NCBI RefSeq assembly: GCF_021155765.1
Contig: NC_060109.1
Coordinates: 6,416,001-6,480,000, forward strand
DNA length: 64,000 nucleotides
Origin: Diprion similis
Lineage: Eukaryota > Arthropoda > Insecta > Hymenoptera > Diprionidae
Direction of reading: 5' to 3'
Shown here: positions 33,809-45,674 of the stretch, piece after piece
How the letters are laid out: every line of letters begins with the position of its first letter
Numbering within the stretch: position 1 is the stretch's first letter
Translations under genes and position numbers: made by a program
The notes under the pieces: generated by a model
What the model was told of the DNA's origin: nothing
Database searches by the model: none
Seen by the model: only the letters and a program-made list of their open reading frames with translations

Positions 33809-36800
33809 CGTTCCGATCCACAAGACACATCTTAATAACAGCTTCAGCTGATCCCCCTTTAATTTCAATCGATACCCCTGAATTGACAAAGATCTCTAAA
33901 TTTATTATCGACACCGGTGCAGACGTAAACTTAATCAAAGAAAGTTGTGTTAAGCCCTTCGTACGACGCACCACAGACGAACGTTTGACATTGACTGGTA
34001 TAACGGACGAAAAGACGGAAACCATCGCAAAAACGGAAATACGCTTTAATAACAACTCCCATACCTTTCACTTGGTCCCTGATTCATTCCCAGTCCCACA
34101 TGACGGTATTTTAGGCCAACCCTTTTTACGAAAAGAGAAAGCAACTATCTCATTCAACTCAAACTCGGTAATGCTTGGATCCTCATTGCCAATCCACTTC
34201 AACAAAATCGAACAACCTCCTCCTGAAACCGCACGTGTTATCACAATACAGGCCCGCACCGCGAAGGTCATCCCGATAATAGTTGCAAACCCAGATATCA
34301 AAGTAGGCTACCTTAAACACATTAATTTAGGCAACAATGTTCTTTGTGGTGAAGCAATAGTTCGAAATCAGAACGGCATCGCTTATTCCTACGTGTTCAA
34401 TTGCAACGAATCTGTCGTAGAGATAGCATCTCCAACGGCAACCCTGGAAGAATTCGACGAACCACTGAGCACAGCCATGCCCGAAATTAAGTCTACCCCG
34501 CCGAATAATTCTGACAAAAATAATGGACAAAAATCCCCCCTTCCTATCCAAACCACTTCTCATAATAATTCATTAATTCTTTCCACTAATAATCACATAT
34601 CCCGTCCGCCCCATTACCCCCCCTCCAACCCCCGCCAGCTCACTGACCTCGCACATCAGCAACCTGAGCCCCGCATACCTGATAACAGTGCACCTCGTCG
34701 TGGCGCCGCAACAGTACTCTTAACTGACAGTAGGTCAGAGAGATTGGACACACTAAAGAATAGTGTGTGCCTCGATCATCTAAATGACACCGAAAAACAA
34801 TCAACACTCGACCTGCTAACAGAATTTAACCATCTTTTCTATCTCCCGGGAGATAAATTAGGCCATACCAATCTAACCCATCACACTATCCCCACGACAG
34901 ACGACACACCAATTCACACCAAACAATATCGTTTTCCAAAAATCCACAAAGATGAAATCGAATCCCAGGTCAATAAACTCCTTCGGCAAGACCTTATTAA
35001 ACATTCCGCATCTCCTTATAATTCTCCGGTTTGGATCGTCCCCAAAAAACCCGATATTGACGGTAATAAACGATGGCGCATGGTGATCGACTACCGAAAG
35101 CTCAACGAAAAAACAATCGGCGACGCCTATCCAATGCCCGACATCACCGAAATTCTTGATCAACTTGGCTCAGCTAAATATTTCTCTACATTCGACCTTG
35201 CTTCCGGCTTTCATCAAATTCCCATGCACCCCGATCACAGTGCAAAAACTGCGTTTTCGACACCCCGGGGTCACTATGAATTCTCCCGAATGCCCTTCGG
35301 ACTAAAAAACGCCCCTGCCACGTTCCAAAGGCTCATGGATCAAGTCCTGCTAGGCTTACAAGGCAACGAGATGTTCGTATATTTGGATGACATAGTTATT
35401 TACGCTCGAAATTTACAAGAACATGAAATTAAATTCAGAAAATTGATGAAAAGACTAACTGAAGCCGGCTTGACTCTGCAGCCAGACAAATGCCAATTCC
35501 TGCGCAAAGAAGTCGTTTACCTTGGTCACCTTATCACTGAGTCAGGAGTTAGACCTGACCTCGGGAAGTTAGTAGCCGTGAAAGAATATCCTGTCCCGAA
35601 AAATCCCAAAAATGTTAAACAGTTCCTCGGTCTTTTGGGTTATTATCGCAGGTTTGTCCCAAATTTCGGAAAAATTGCAAAATGCCTCACTAACCTAACC
35701 AAGAAGGATACCCCTTTCATTTGGACATCCGAACACCAATCTGCCTTCGAAACCTTACGTGATTGTTTATGCAAAGAACCAATTCTCCAATACCCGGACT
35801 TCAGCAAGCCGTTTACGCTCACTACCGACGCGTCAAAATTCGCCATCGGTGCGGTTCTGAGTCAAGATAAGAACGGTGCCGACTTACCAGTAGCGTACGC
35901 ATCCCGAGCACTCAAATCCGCTGAATTAAATTACTCGGTGCCCGATAAAGAATTTTTAGCCGCCTACTGGAGCATCAACCACTTCCGCCCCTACATCTAC
36001 GGTCAGAAATTTACTTTAGTTACAGACCACGAGCCCCTCAAGTGGGTAAAAAGCGTTAAGAAGCCTAATTCTCGTTTATTACGATGGAGTCTAGAACTAG
36101 CAGAATACGATTTTGATACCAAACATAAATCGGGAAAAGCGAATGTCAACGCCGATGCTCTATCAAGAAACACGCCGCCTGACGTCGCACAAATTCTTCC
36201 TATAGATGCAAAACGCCCTCGTCCCACGACCGAATCCTCTGACAGCAAACCGAAAAAACGCACCAAAGAGACCCATCAGTACCCCCGACGCCCTCGACAG
36301 ACCACAGACGAATCTACGAACCCGGCCCCGCTAAAATGCCCAAAAATCTCACAACCCACCTATCAAATGATATACCCCTCTGATTCTTCTGATCTCTCAG
36401 ATGACGAATCCAGTGACAAAGAAACCGCAGTGCCTTTTAAACCTCCCCCCTCCATCCCACCTCCGCACCCGGTTCATCCCTACCCGAAACGCCATCGAGA
36501 AACGAATTCCTCTACAAACCCTGGACCACGTAAGAGACCACACCTGAGCTACTTTTCGGACACTTCAACTAGCTCAGATGACCTACAAACCCCAGAGACG
36601 AACTCAGAAGTTGATGACATTAATTCGTCTACCGATTTACCTAGCTCCCCTCACATTCACAACCCCTCCTATAGCGATTTCCTTATAGAATGCGACACGT
36701 TCCCTCTTATGCGTAATAAATATATTAAAGAAATAAAAGCCGACCTACTACAGCAAAAAGATAATTTGGCTCACTGCATATCAGCTGATTGCCAAATGTC

Positions 36801-39129
36801 AAAAGGAATCGCGTCACAGCTAAGAGAACGTAAATTCATAAATCGCGAACAACTTAGAGAATTCAATCCGACTGTGACTGACGTTATTTCTACCACTCAC
36901 GGACACCGAAAAATTTATAACCTAGTGACAAAGCCAAAGTACAATGACAAACCCTTACCACACGTTTTTTTTGATACCTTGGTCAACTTTAGGAAAACCT
37001 TGGAAGAAGATGGTGTAACATCTGTCTCAATCCCGTTAATAGGCTGCGGACTCGACAAACTAGAATGGAGCACGGTGCGCAAAATGATCCACTATATTTT
37101 CAAAGATTCAAAAATGAATATCAACGTTTGTCGCCTTGACCCTCCGCTTTCAACCCCCACACACCACGACGACACAACGGTGTCCGTTGATAACGCCTCA
37201 CCTGACCCCATCCCTTCCACATCTGGTAACCCCGCTCCCTCTCTTCGTCCGCCGCGTAAGAAACCGCGACCTCCGACCAAATCAGTCGCACCTCTCGCGA
37301 CCCCACCTCCCCTCCCAGCCACGAACGTCGTCATGCCCCCGCCTGTAGGACCCCCGCGTCGTGCTAAGAGACGCCCAACAGCTGTCCCCAGGCCAGCGAA
37401 CTCTACTACTCACCCCCCTCCGCCTCCTCCCTCAGTACCCACACTGGCCTCTGATAACGACAACAGCTCCAACTCGCTCACGGATACCGAATACCATACA
37501 TGCGCCCGACAATCCGAATCCGATATGGAAACCACACACCCTGACCATGACATTGATCCCAATGTCGACGACGATTTGACCGATACCTCCCACGATTTCA
37601 CGAACTTTGTTGACAACTTGGACGACATACCGGTAGCTGACAATGTCAAAGACACCAATGATGGTCTTTTGATGCTCAAAACCAATTATGCACACTTTAT
37701 ATCAACAGACTGCTCTTGGACTAAAGGCATATCATCACAACTTGCCCACAATAATATCGTTGACCCAGATATAGTTATGACGCCCCGTCCACAGAAATTT
37801 GATATTATCGAATCCAAGCATAACAGCCGACAGATCTTTACTCTAGTACTAAAATCAAAAGAATCAGATAAAAGCAACCTATATGATATTTTTCAACTCT
37901 TGTCTAAACTGAAAACAGTCTTGACCGATTCAATTCCGAAATCCCTCGCTTTCCCAATAACGGACGATAGTTTAGGTGGACTCGATCCTCGTGTTATCCG
38001 AAAACTCTTATCTTACCTTTTCGCAGACTTACAAATTCAAATTACGCTTTGCCGCAACACGACTGTCACCCCAGACGAATGTTTACGTAAAGAAATAATT
38101 AAAGAATGCCACGAATCATTAATTGGCGGTCATCAAGGCGTCACAAAAATATACAACCGCATTAGACAAAAATATTTTTGGCCCCACATGAAAGAGCAAA
38201 TCCAAGACTTTATAAGAACTTGTGAGAGTTGCCAAAAGAAAAAACTAGTAAGAGTAAAAACCAGGTTGCCGATGGTGATAACAGATACTCCTGCCGATGC
38301 ATTCGACAAAGTAGCACTAGACATCGTTGGTCCTCTCCCCCTTACTAAATCAAACAACAAATACCTTTTGACGATACAATGCAACTTGACGAAATTTCTG
38401 GACGCCATCCCTTTACCTGACGCCACTGCCAAAACAATAGGTGCAGCATTCGCGAAAGAATACATTACACGTTACGGTGCCCCTCGAGCAATACTTACAG
38501 ACCAAGGACAGAATTTCATGAGCACAGTCATTAAGCAACTTTGTAAACTCTTTAAAATAAAACAAATTCGAACTACAGCTTACCGCCCACAATCTAACGG
38601 ATCGCTAGAACGCAGTCACCTTGTTCTCACCGAACACGTCAAGCATTACACGAATGCTGGTAAAGACTGGGATGAATACATCCGCTTTGCTGTTTTCTGT
38701 TATAACACCGCGAAGCACGAAGGCACTAACTTCACTCCCCATCAGCTAATTTTCGGTTCCCATGCCAGACTTCCGACAGACGCGAACCCTGCCAGCGCTT
38801 ACACCCGTTCCTACGATTCGTTCCTTCTAGATTTAATTTCCAACCTATCCAGCATACGAAAAAACGCCGCGGCTAACCTCATCTTAGCAAAGCATCGTTC
38901 CAAGACGTACTACGACCGTCGTACCAACAACCAAAATTTCGAAGCAGGCCAAAAGGTCTATCTACTAAACGAAACCCGATCTAAATTTGACGACCACTAT
39001 AAAGGAGCATATACGATCAAGCGCATAATTGACGATATCAATGCCGAAATTTTCATCACCCCCCATAAGACCAAAATTGTCCATCTGAATAAACTCAAAT
39101 TAGCACAGGAAGAAAGTGATTCAAATTAA
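33758..39129 (+). CDS. pol: Gypsy Pol polyprotein with two macro domains between RNase H and integrase
   Basis: Open without interruption; expressed by frameshift. Residue numbers here count from 33883. The protease FIIDTGADVNLI is at about 8-19. RT at about 375-560 includes FSTFDLASGFHQIPM and YLDD at about 501. RNase H starts at TTDASKFAIGAVLSQ (about 646) and ends near DALSRN (756). A Pro/Ser-rich linker (757-945) has basic clusters and acidic serine runs. Macro domain 1 is at about 945-1086: ADLL, AHCISADCQMSKGIA, IYNLVTK, IPLIGCGLDKLEW. A second linker follows, then degenerate macro 2 at about 1260-1392. Integrase has an HHCC zinc finger (1402-1455), core residues in LDIVG, LTDQG and NGSLERSH, and an SH3-like end. 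It is longer than typical Gypsy pol by about 640 residues, all between RNase H and integrase. Confidence 0.93.
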
Positions 39130-39208
39130 ACCACCTTTAGAAGCCAACAGCCGTATATTATCAATCTACCCGTAACTGCATCATATTACGCCTCATGCCC
39201 TGAATGAC

Positions 39209-39628
39209 GTGCTCAAACGCTCAGCCGATCTAAGCACACACTACCGTACTCAAAGTAACAAGCATCGCCTCACCACCAACCTCAGCTATGGCGGAATCGT
39301 CTTCGCGTCCCTCTCAGCAGTTTTCCTTTGCTACAAACTCTCATTATTTAGAAGAATCTCAAAAGTATACTCTTCCTGTAAATCCAGGCGAATACGCCAC
39401 AACCTCGACTCACGTCATCCAAGACCCCAGATCCTTTCCCACCATGCCATTTCCCACCCTCACCTAGAAAATAGGTCATTCCGTAAGGACCTGTCTCCTC
39501 GCACTTCGTCGCTGCCCCGAGCTCATTCAGAAATTGAAATGATGGAAATGTCCAAGCTACGACAACACCCACGTAAACTGCCCCGCGATCAGAGCCTTGA
39601 CGCTAGTTCCGACTCCCTCTTCATCTGA
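39209..39628 (+). CDS. Short ORF downstream of pol with a predicted membrane segment
   Basis: 139 codons between pol and the 3' LTR. One hydrophobic segment (YGGIVFASLSAVFLCYKLSLF, about residues 27-47, one residue over the quoting limit if extended) is followed by a basic tail. This layout would fit a membrane anchor with cytoplasmic tail, possibly the remnant of an envelope-like gene, but there is no ectodomain. It may also be chance. No motif identifies it. Confidence 0.3.
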   Translation: MLKRSADLSTHYRTQSNKHRLTTNLSYGGIVFASLSAVFLCYKLSLFRRISKVYSSCKSRRIRHNLDSRHPRPQILSHHAISHPHLENRSFRKDLSPRTSSLPRAHSEIEMMEMSKLRQHPRKLPRDQSLDASSDSLFI

Positions 39629-39721
39629 ACAGACTAAGCCCTCTACTACATATTTATAAGAACATATCCATTGTTATGCCCAAATATCATTCAATAAAAA
39701 TGTCTCAAATTACGCTATTAT

Positions 39722-40010
39722 AATAACCGTATACACTATCTACAATTATACCCCTGACATTGTCATTTAACTTTGACTTGTATCTATAATATCTACAATC
39801 AAAACCCTAAAAATTATAATTTAACTATAATCGTATATATACTATCTACAATTATACCCCTGACATTGTCATTTAACTTTGATTGTATCTATATTATCTA
39901 CAATCAAAACCTTAAAAATTATAATTTAACTATAATCGTATATATATTATCTACAATCAAAACCCTAAAAAATTATAATTTAATTATAATTGTACCTTTA
40001 TAATATGTAA
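39722..40010 (+). repeat. AT-rich tandem repeat in the Gypsy 3' region
   Basis: A unit of about 107 bp occurs two and a half times; each copy contains TATACYATCTACAATTATAC or CTATATTATCTACAATCAAA followed by AAAATTATAATTTAACTATA. Confidence 0.85.
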
Positions 40011-40240
40011 CTACTACACGCTTAAATTATAAGAACATACCAATTGTTGCAAAAAAAAAAAAAAAAAAACATTTCTGCTAAAAATGTATACTAACCCGCT
40101 TAAACGCGCATTAACCCTAGGCGCTATACTCTTTAAGGCAAACTATATTGTAATCTTTCGTAAGTGAGTCGATACATTACCCAAAAAATTCGGTTTTCCT
40201 TCGAACATTCGGCTCTGTACCCTCACCGAATGTTCTTCCC

Positions 40241-40252
40241 GAAGGGGGGGCG
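40241..40252 (+). promoter_or_regulatory. Polypurine tract
   Basis: GAAGGGGGGGCG abuts the 3' LTR start at 40253, the usual place for plus-strand priming. Confidence 0.75.
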
Positions 40253-40694
40253 TGTTACGTCCGACGTCCCGCCTCACGTTTCTCCCACCTTCCTCGACGC
40301 TTGTCTTTACCTACCATTCCCACACTCCATATCTTGTCATCCTATTTCCATCTTGGCTTACACCACTCGCTATCGCCCTTACCTTGCTATTTCGATCCCC
40401 CTCTACCCTGTATCCTCGCTCATTTTCTCATGCAAGAGACCCACTCTGATTCCAACGCTCTTACCGCTTGCATTCAACTTCAACTCCCGTTCCCCAAAAC
40501 CATTGTCTCAACTACTCCTCATCGACTTCACTCAATTTCCAAACCAAAATAAAAGTTATAATGATTCTGTAATTACTGTTCTTTCCTTTCCGTTCCCTGA
40601 ACGAAAACGGCGACGACTACGAACCTACAAAAATATCACCCGAACCAACATCATCGGGTGGGTACATGGACTGCCGTCCCCCTGTACCGTAACA
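40253..40694 (+). repeat. 3' LTR of the Gypsy element
   Basis: 442 bp, read as identical to the 5' LTR. The target duplication copy TTAG follows at 40695-40698. Confidence 0.95.
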
Positions 40695-43641
40695 TTAGGA
40701 TCAAAATTTTCACTTTTAACTTTTAATCCGATTTTTGGGATTGAAAATTTATTTTCAATTTTTCAATCCGGTATTTGGGATTAGAAATTAAAAAATTATT
40801 TTTAATTAAGATTTTCGGGATTACAAGATAAAAAAAAATTTCAATTTAATTGCTAATTCAATTATCTTTTTGATGCATTATTTGCAACCCTGCCCAGAAC
40901 AAAAGTGATCCATCACGAACTCAGGACAAAAATCATCCAACCTCAACATAACCTGGACAAAATAAACCCCAAAACAAACCTGAACAAAAATAATCAATCT
41001 TGCATTTATAAATGAAATATCGTGAGCATTGAATAATAATGATAATTATTGTTATTAACGATTGTTGATGTCGTGAATATTTAATTTAATGTTTCGTCAA
41101 TCATTTATCATAGGTTATGTTTGTCTGACATGGAGTTACTATTCTTTAGGTACTTTTTGCGATAGGTTGTCATTGTCACAAGTTATTATACTAATGGTTT
41201 TCTTCAATGATTTTTCTTTGTCTTTTTTTTGTGGATTATATTGACATTAGCCATTGTGGATATTTTGTATTTTCTGAAAAAAATATTCGAATACTGATGG
41301 AATATTGACTTTTATCTTTATCTTAGACGTGTAAGGAATATAACAATGTCACCCCAAAATACATAAAATGTCGTGCGTCCGACAAATCTCTTTGGGAACA
41401 TTCGTAGACAGCCCCGGATCTTCAATTTTTTTTTGAGGCGGGGCAAAAACTGAAAAATGCCGCCCCCGCCCACTTATATTTATTTTTACCTATATCATCT
41501 TTATGATTTCAGCTATCAGATGTCCACTAATTAATTGACATTTGGACATAGGCTTTCCGGAAATAATGCATCCATCGCTGTTCTTTCTGTGTTGAGCCTA
41601 TTTATTTACAGATATATAGACATGAACGTGTAGTATATATATTTTAACACAGCACAGGATAGGATTTAAAATAAAAATATGTACAATAAAAATAAAAATC
41701 AAATATATTATTGCATTTGTGAATTGAAATTACAATTTTACTCTTCGAGCTTTTTGTTCAGCAAATAAATCTATGGCCTTGTCATAATTTAACTCGTGTG
41801 CAATTCGATTTTCTATAGCTAAGATTGCAAGACTCGATAAGCGTTCCTGGCTCATAGAAGATCGCAAATAATTTTTAATTAGTTTTAGTTTGCTAAAACT
41901 TCGCTCACAGCTTGCGGATGTAGTAGGAAGCGTAGGGTAAATTCGCAGGGCAATACAAATATTAGGAAAAGCATCCTGCAAATCATGCGCATAGATCTGT
42001 TGCAAGAGATAGAAACCGTTAGCCTTTTCTATATCACCAAATGAAAGCGGAGCTTGCTCTTTAAAAACGTAGAGTTCCTGGCAGAATTCAACGGCGCTTA
42101 AATCTCGCTCGTATTTTCGAGCCAGATCTGCTCCATACTTTTGCAGTTCTTCAATTGACATTTTCAAAATATTAGTACTATTAAGAAAAGGAAAATTCAA
42201 ATTCAGCATGATAGCACAATCAAACCTCTTTTTAATTTCTGATATGATTCGATCAAATACCATCATTATTTCTTTAGAAAATAGCTGAACAGGTTGGAGT
42301 GTTTGTAATTCGTCTTCACACATCTCATCGAAATGTTTTTTTTTACGTTTTGGAATTCGTTTGTTTTGCAAAATAGAGTCAACACCACTTTTTTCAGCAA
42401 CTTCTCCAGCCTCTTTTATCCAATATTTCATTGGATTTTGTCTCATTTTATGCAAAGTTTTGAGCAGACCATCCATTAGTGCCACGGAACGGGCAAGGAT
42501 AATATCTTCTTTCTGAATTTCTGTATTCACTCGATTGATTCCGCGGAGAATATTCGCCCAAATAGTTAAATTAAGAATAAATTAAAAATTCTTTATAGCA
42601 GTTAAGAGATGACCTGCCTCGTAGTTAACTTCTGGAGCATGAGAAGTTTGCTTAACTTCTTCTAAGGCTTCCGCTATTTCTGGCAAATTATTTAATAGGG
42701 CATTCACAGCAACATGTTTCGCCGACCATCTCGTCTGACTACTTCCTTTTAAATTTGTTTTGACGTATTTTTTCATAATGTCCCACTTAGTAGTGGAGCC
42801 AACAAAAAAGCAATATACTTTTTGAATCAGTCCAAATAGGTTAATAGCTTCCTGGCATGATGAGGCAGAATGAACACCTACAAGATTTAAGGAGTGAGCC
42901 AAGCACGGTACGAACTCGGCCAGCTCATTCCTTTCTGCAATCCTGGCTTGTACTCCTTTATGGATGCCGGCCATATTGGACCCATTATCATAAGATTGGC
43001 CACGACATTGTCCAATATCTAAATCATCAACTACCAATTTTTCTAAAATCTGTTGACAAATGTCCTCTCCTGTCTTTCCAGCAACTTCTATGAAATCAAT
43101 GAAACTTTCTTTTATTTCACACACATCGCCAGTTCTTTTAACATATCGAATTACCTGGCTCATTTGTTCTGTATGGGATACATCTGGAGTCCAGTCGAAC
43201 ATTATTGTGTAGTATTTGGCTTCTTTGATGTCATTTAAAATGCTATTTTTAACTGTTTTTGCCATTATGTAAATTATTTCATTCTGTGTTGTCTTTGATA
43301 AATATGATACTTGTCCCTTTTTTAAGTGTTTTAATTGGGTGTGCGAAAAAAAAATTTTTATCACCTCTTTTATGCTAAAACAAAACATTGACCGTAAAGT
43401 ACAATAAATTTGAATGAATTTTTCATTATTGACCTTTCTTCAATTAAATAACGGGAATTTTATAATCGCGAAAATTCGAACCGTGTCACGTGATTATGAA
43501 ACGCATCACCATTGGCGGCCTGAGCCGATGACGTCATGATGTTACAGCCAAAAACGCGGCAGTCGACGATACACAGCTTTCGAAGTTCTGTTAACAAGTT
43601 TCAATTATTATAAGTACTCAAACTACCACGTGTATGAAAAA

Positions 43642-45506
43642 ATGTGCGATACGGGTTTTGTCAAGGCAACGGCTAGTAATCTACCGACCATAGACATATT
43701 TATGGTCACAGAATTTTTAAAAGCAGATGATCGATTTAATGCTGCAGAAGTTCGGGGTGCCAAAGCATCAATGTAAGTCTCTAAGATGTATAATTGTTAA
43801 AACTTTACCAACAAAATATCGTATGTTAATTGTAAAAATTAGTTTTAATAAAGTTTTTATTCTATCACAGGGCATGTCGCGAAAGTTATGGAGATAAAGC
43901 TATAGGTTATGTACAGCTGAAGCGAGAAGGAAACATCTGCACCGTTAAATGTCGCGTATGTCCTGAACATAAAGTTCGAAGTAAGGCTTATGTGGCGACA
44001 ATAACTATAAACGAAAAAGATAATGAAATTCAGAATGTCCAGTGTCATGATTGTGCTGCTGCGACAGGTAAGAATTTACTTGTATAGTAATAATTAAGGT
44101 GGGGTTAACTTAGATTTTAAAATCATAGATGCTTTTTGCTGGAGTATTGCGATTTTGGGATTCAGTTGCATTATAGTACTTCCACTTTCCACGAACATTT
44201 ATAAATATTCATTAATTTTGAAGTTATGGATTTAAAAGCATTCCTTTTTTATGCATTGATATAAAAATCTTTTCACAATGAATTTTTCATCGAAGCTACC
44301 TAAAATTTTCTTTGTTACCTTTCAAATGTATGATAAACCAAACGCAGAATGAACTTCTTGAAATGTTGTTTTTAAACTCATTTTGAACGTATGAATTTTT
44401 AAATGAAAAATATGAATTAGATCTCAAAGCATTTATAATTTTGCCGTGATATCAAATTGAACTCTACTCATTTCTTGTTATATCATTTATTTCAATATGA
44501 AGGTGGATGTAAGCATGCCCTGGCATTCCTCATGTGGTTACATCGACGAAGCGAAGACCCTGCTCCTACAGAAGTGGAATGTTATTGGAAAAAATCTCGG
44601 TTATCCGGTGTAGGAACTGCTATCAAATATATCGAATCGAAGGATCTAGGAAACCAAGACTCAAGATCGGTGTTGAGTCATCCTCCAAATAATGAGACAT
44701 TCTTGCAAAAAGTACTCGATATAGCCCAGGCGCAACAAATTGATGGCCAGATTTCAAGAATATCCTTTCAATTGATTGGTGAAAGAACCAGTAACTTATC
44801 AATGCACAGATTAGCTCTTCAGTTTTATTCACATGAATCTCCTCAATGTAAATCAGTAGGCGATTTTCTAACTCTTTGTACTAATGAAATGACGAAAGAC
44901 TTGTGCGATGAAGCTCAAGTGATTACAAAAGAGCAAAGTAATTGCCCATTGTGGTACGATTTGAGATATGGAAGAATCACAGCGTCTAAACTACACGAAT
45001 CAGCTCACTGCAAGACAGATAATGGGTCACTTGTAAATCAAATTATTGGAGTATCCAAGATACATGAAACAAATGCGATGCTACGTGGAAAGAAACTAGA
45101 AAATGATGTGTTAGAGCAAATTCAAAGTCTATTGCAGACAAATATTCAAAATGCAGGACTTTTTCTCTTACCCGAATTTCCCATTTTGGGAGCATCACCT
45201 GATGGATTAACGAAACAATATATTGTGGAGATAAAATGTCCTATGAATGAAAAATCTTTCAACAGATTTCTCTCCAATGGTGTAATCAATCCTCGCTGCA
45301 TCGCACAAATGCAGCTACAAATGTTATTGACTGACAGAAAAAAAGGATTATTTTGTGTTGCTGATCCATCCTTCGAAACTACCAAACAAGTTCATATGCA
45401 GTGGCTTGAATTCGAGGCAGCAGCAACACAAGATTTGATTCAAAGAGCTACATTATTTTGGACCAATAATATATTTCCTAAGATAATGTCATCTGTACAG
45501 AAATAA
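43642..45506 (+). CDS. ISL2EU YqaJ-type exonuclease with SWIM zinc finger, three exons
   Basis: Exons are 43642-43772, 43871-44067 and 44503-45506, with donors GTAAGT and GTAAGA and acceptors TATCACAG and ATATGAAG. The total is 1,332 nt, 443 residues, in frame. A SWIM finger spans the second intron: CHDC near residue 101 and CKH near 112. The C-terminal half is a lambda-exonuclease/YqaJ fold: LRYGRITASKLHES, RGKKLENDV (about 306), GASPDG (about 339), VEIKCP (about 352) and a Gln-rich AQMQLQMLL. The Asp, Glu and Lys expected of this nuclease family are present. It probably processes DNA ends during transposition; that role is inferred. Confidence 0.88.
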
Positions 45507-45674
45507 ACTTGACTTAACTAACTAATAAAATCTGTTCAAGTTTTATACTATTATAACTTAATATAATAAAAAAAGTCTTATCAAAATCTATTTTGCTTTT
45601 CCTTTATAATACAGTTACTGTATAAAATGTCAATTTAATAAACATACTTATAAGGTTATAAAATTATAAGATTT

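Larger units (their letters stand above)
31594..40694 (+). mobile_element. Complete Gypsy (Ty3) LTR retrotransposon encoding macro domains
   Basis: A 9,101-bp element with a 4-bp target duplication TTAG (31590-31593, 40695-40698). LTRs are 442 bp each (31594-32035, 40253-40694) and I found no difference between them on reading, implying recent insertion. The order is LTR, primer-binding region, leader with a 141-bp duplication, gag in two frames, pol, short ORF, AT-rich tandem repeat, polypurine tract, LTR. Pol order is protease, RT, RNase H, linker with two macro domains, integrase. No full envelope gene is present. Confidence 0.95.
28306..40892 (-). mobile_element. hAT transposon 1 with two nested Gypsy-family insertions
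   Basis: The ends are CAGATTTGCGAAT at 28306 and, read inward on the minus strand, CAGGGTTGCAAAT at 40892. Both begin with the CAG typical of hAT, and 10 of the first 13 positions match. A perfect 8-bp target duplication, CCCAGAAC, lies at 28298-28305 and 40893-40900; 8 bp is the hAT hallmark. Removing the solo LTR (30133-30574) and full Gypsy (31594-40694) with one target copy each leaves about 3.0 kb, normal for hAT. The transposase gene runs leftwards and is damaged. Confidence 0.92.
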
